From contig NZ_LCYG01000044.1 in the NCBI RefSeq assembly GCF_001017175.1, positions 1 to 35,081 on the forward strand: 35,081 nt of DNA. The letters are read 5' to 3'. Source of the stretch: Microvirga vignae. GTDB lineage: Bacteria > Pseudomonadota > Alphaproteobacteria > Rhizobiales > Beijerinckiaceae. Of the stretch, positions 33,500 to 35,081 are shown in pieces. How positions within the stretch are numbered: the stretch's first letter is position 1; the number at the start of each line of letters is the position of its first letter. The notes under the pieces are model-generated. The model saw only the letters and a program-made list of their open reading frames with translations. It had not been told where the DNA came from and ran no database searches. The position numbers and the translations under genes are program-made.

Positions 33500-34554
33500 A
33501 TGAGCGATGCGTACCGGTGGTTTGTCGGTGTCGATTGAGCGTCCACAGCTCACCAGGCGGGGCTGATGGATGCAAAGGGTCAGGTCGCTGCGGAGCGGGT
33601 CTTCGCGCATAGCGGCGAAGGGCTTGCCCTGTTGTGCGACTGGTTAGTCGAGCGCTCGGGCTGTGCCCCTGAGGCAATTGCCATCGCAATCGAGACGCCG
33701 CACGGACCGGTGGTCGAGGCGCTGCTCGAGCGCGGTTTTGGCGTGCACGCCATCAATCCCAAGCAGCTTGATCGCTTCCGCGATCGCCACACGGTGGCAG
33801 GCGCCAAGGACGACCGGCGCGACGCCAGGGTCCTGGCGGATGCCCTGCGAACGGATCCGCATTGCTTCCGGCGCCTGTCCGTGGCCGATCCACGGCTGAT
33901 CGAACTGCGCGAGTGGTCACGGATGGCCGAGGAACTGCAGCAGGAGCGCACGCGCTTGGCCAATCGCATTCGCCAGCAACTCTGGCGATACTATCCGCAG
34001 GTGCCGGAGCTGAGTGAGGACGTTACGGCCGACTGGCTGCCCGTGTCCGGCTGGCGAACCGCCAGCTCAAAGAGACCTCTCGTCAGCTCGACGAACTATG
34101 CGAGCAGATCGCCGGCTCCAATCAAGAGACTGATCCGGATGCGCGACCCGGCGATGCCGCCATCCTGCGGTCTCTTCCCGATGTGGGCCGAATGGTGCTG
34201 GCGACGCTGCTGAGCGAGGCCTCGGATCCGCTCAGCCGACGAGACCACCAGGCTCTGCGCAATCTCTGCGGCGTGGCCCCCGTGACCCGCCGCAGCGGCA
34301 AACGCTGTGTGGTGAGCATGCGCCGGGCGGCCCACGTGAGGCTTCGGTTGGCGCTGTATCATTGGTCGCGGGTTGCCATCCAACATGATGCTGCGAGCCG
34401 AACCCGGTATACTCAGCTACGCGAACGCGGTCATTCTCATCCCCGCGCCCTGCGCAGTGTGGCCGACCGTCTTCTGAATGTGGCCTGCGCCATGCTTAGA
34501 GACGGTACTCTCTTTAACCCCGGAGCGGCTCAAAGATTGCCCTCCGCCTCATAA
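33500..34554 (+). pseudogene. IS110-family transposase with premature TGA and internal deletion
   Basis: From an ATG at 33500 the frame reads MSDAYRWFVGVD, then TGA (33536-33538) where relatives have Trp, then ASTAHQAGLMDAKGQVAAER with IAIETPHGPVVEALLERGFG (Glu) and FRDRHTVAGAKDDRRDARVL (the two Asp). At about 34045 it jumps from VTADWL to VRLANRQLKETSRQLDEL in another frame; relatives have about 70 residues between, so an internal deletion occurred. The C-terminal half follows (LRSLPDVGRMVLATLLSEAS, then NLCGVAPVTRRSGKRCVVSM) to a TAA at 34554. Two independent lesions make it dead. Confidence 0.85.
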
Positions 34555-34832
34555 TCCTAGGCCGACACACTCACTCAGAACCGGCTTGTTAAACGGTGGG
34601 GAGCCCCATCAAATCCCTTTCGGGACGTGCCGACGTCGGGTTCGCTGATTGGGCTGGCGCTCAGCGCGTTTCGTACGCTCGCAGCGATAATCTACGAGTG
34701 TATTCTGACTGGGCTGGGACGGGCGGCAGCTTCGGCAAGATTGTACTTTGGACAGGAGCTGCGCAAAATCGGTTTTGCTTGAATTCGGACGTGGGGCAAG
34801 AAAATGTTGTTTGACCGACGGTATACGTCTGG
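34555..34832. other. unassigned region
   Basis: A 72-codon plus-strand ORF (34596-34814) has no recognisable features. I see nothing else up to the recombinase fragment. Confidence 0.35.
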
Positions 34833-35081
34833 TCAGGATTGGTACATCACCGCTGGATCCGTAAGCTCTTCGGACTCGCATCTCCTTCCCGGAGAACAGG
34901 ACGTGCGGCAGCCGAAGGTCTGCCAAACGATATTCGCCGGGTATTTTTGCCTCACCACAATCCACCAGTCCGTTTCAGGACGCGAGCATTCTCGTGGCGG
35001 CGCTTCGCTACTCGGGATGATCTTTGCCAAGTCCCTATAGACAAAGCAGCCGGCATAAGGCGGACTCTTCAGGATCGCCGT
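34833..35081 (-). pseudogene. large serine recombinase, internal fragment (right copy)
   Basis: Reading inward from 35081, KSPPYAGCFVYRDLAKI and then WWIVVRQKYPANIVWQTFGC match the left copy, with Cys for Tyr, Glu for Gly and Pro for Ser at three sites. After 34902 the frame continues into unrelated sequence (SCSPGRRCESEEL) to a stop at 34833. It is an internal fragment of the Recombinase domain, truncated on the inner side exactly where the left copy is. Confidence 0.6.
34902..35081. repeat. 180-bp inverted repeat, right copy
   Basis: Reverse complement of bases 1-180 with four mismatches; similarity ends at 34902. See the left copy. Confidence 0.85.

Noticed and set aside
1..35081. Linear replicon with terminal inverted repeats
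   Set aside because: The end copies differ at four of 180 positions and lie inside a coding fragment, unlike telomere repeats, and no protelomerase is seen.

Overview
The window reads as the replication and maintenance region of a repABC-type secondary replicon from an alphaproteobacterium of the Hyphomicrobiales (Rhizobiales). The evidence is a complete repA-repB-repC set on the minus strand (12032 to 7401), palindromes of the RepB-site type upstream of it, and a plasmid-borne DUF1612/HTH_13 (RHE_PE00001 family) gene downstream. A promoter motif of the tts-box type, bound by the rhizobial type III regulator TtsI, stands before a candidate effector gene and suggests a legume-nodulating lineage. 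The genus cannot be fixed from the sequence alone.

Layout. 1-3756: a large serine recombinase fragment, an IS6 fragment, a decayed IS30 transposase, a LysR fragment cut by it, and a bounded IS1182 element with one nonsense codon. 3918-5126: a 3' tRNA-Lys fragment (old attachment site), a twice frameshifted secreted MBL-fold hydrolase and a small proline-rich ORF. 5154-14290: the plasmid backbone (DUF1612/HTH protein, WGR protein, repC, a small ribbon-helix-helix protein, repB, repA, and a cluster of palindromic parS-like sites). The repB-repC interval holds two similar antisense-RNA-like units, each a promoter plus terminator hairpin on the plus strand. 14050-17003: relics (metallophosphoesterase, a small RHH-like protein, a serine resolvase) and an apparently intact vapBC toxin-antitoxin pair. 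17358-19660: an IS66 element with its target duplication and an IS4/IS6 chimeric relic.

19642-25186 is a two-component signalling island: a FixJ-type regulator and a single-domain receiver on the minus strand, and a divergent membrane histidine kinase with six PAS domains. The kinase very likely signals to one or both regulators; the input is unknown. The intergenic region has two strong hairpins, one followed by a T run.

25262-29152 and 30620-34554 are layers of IS630, IS110, IS6, IS5, ISAs1, large serine recombinase and group II intron remnants. Two symbiosis-flavoured genes lie among them. One is a 350-aa protein with a Ser/Gln-rich N-terminus behind the tts-box-like motif (candidate type III effector, 29296-30348). 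The other is a small secreted Cys-rich protein behind a good sigma-54 promoter match (31184-31483), whose 3' end has been replaced by an IS630 terminus. The first and last 180 bases are inverted copies of one recombinase gene segment, which probably explains why the contig ends there.
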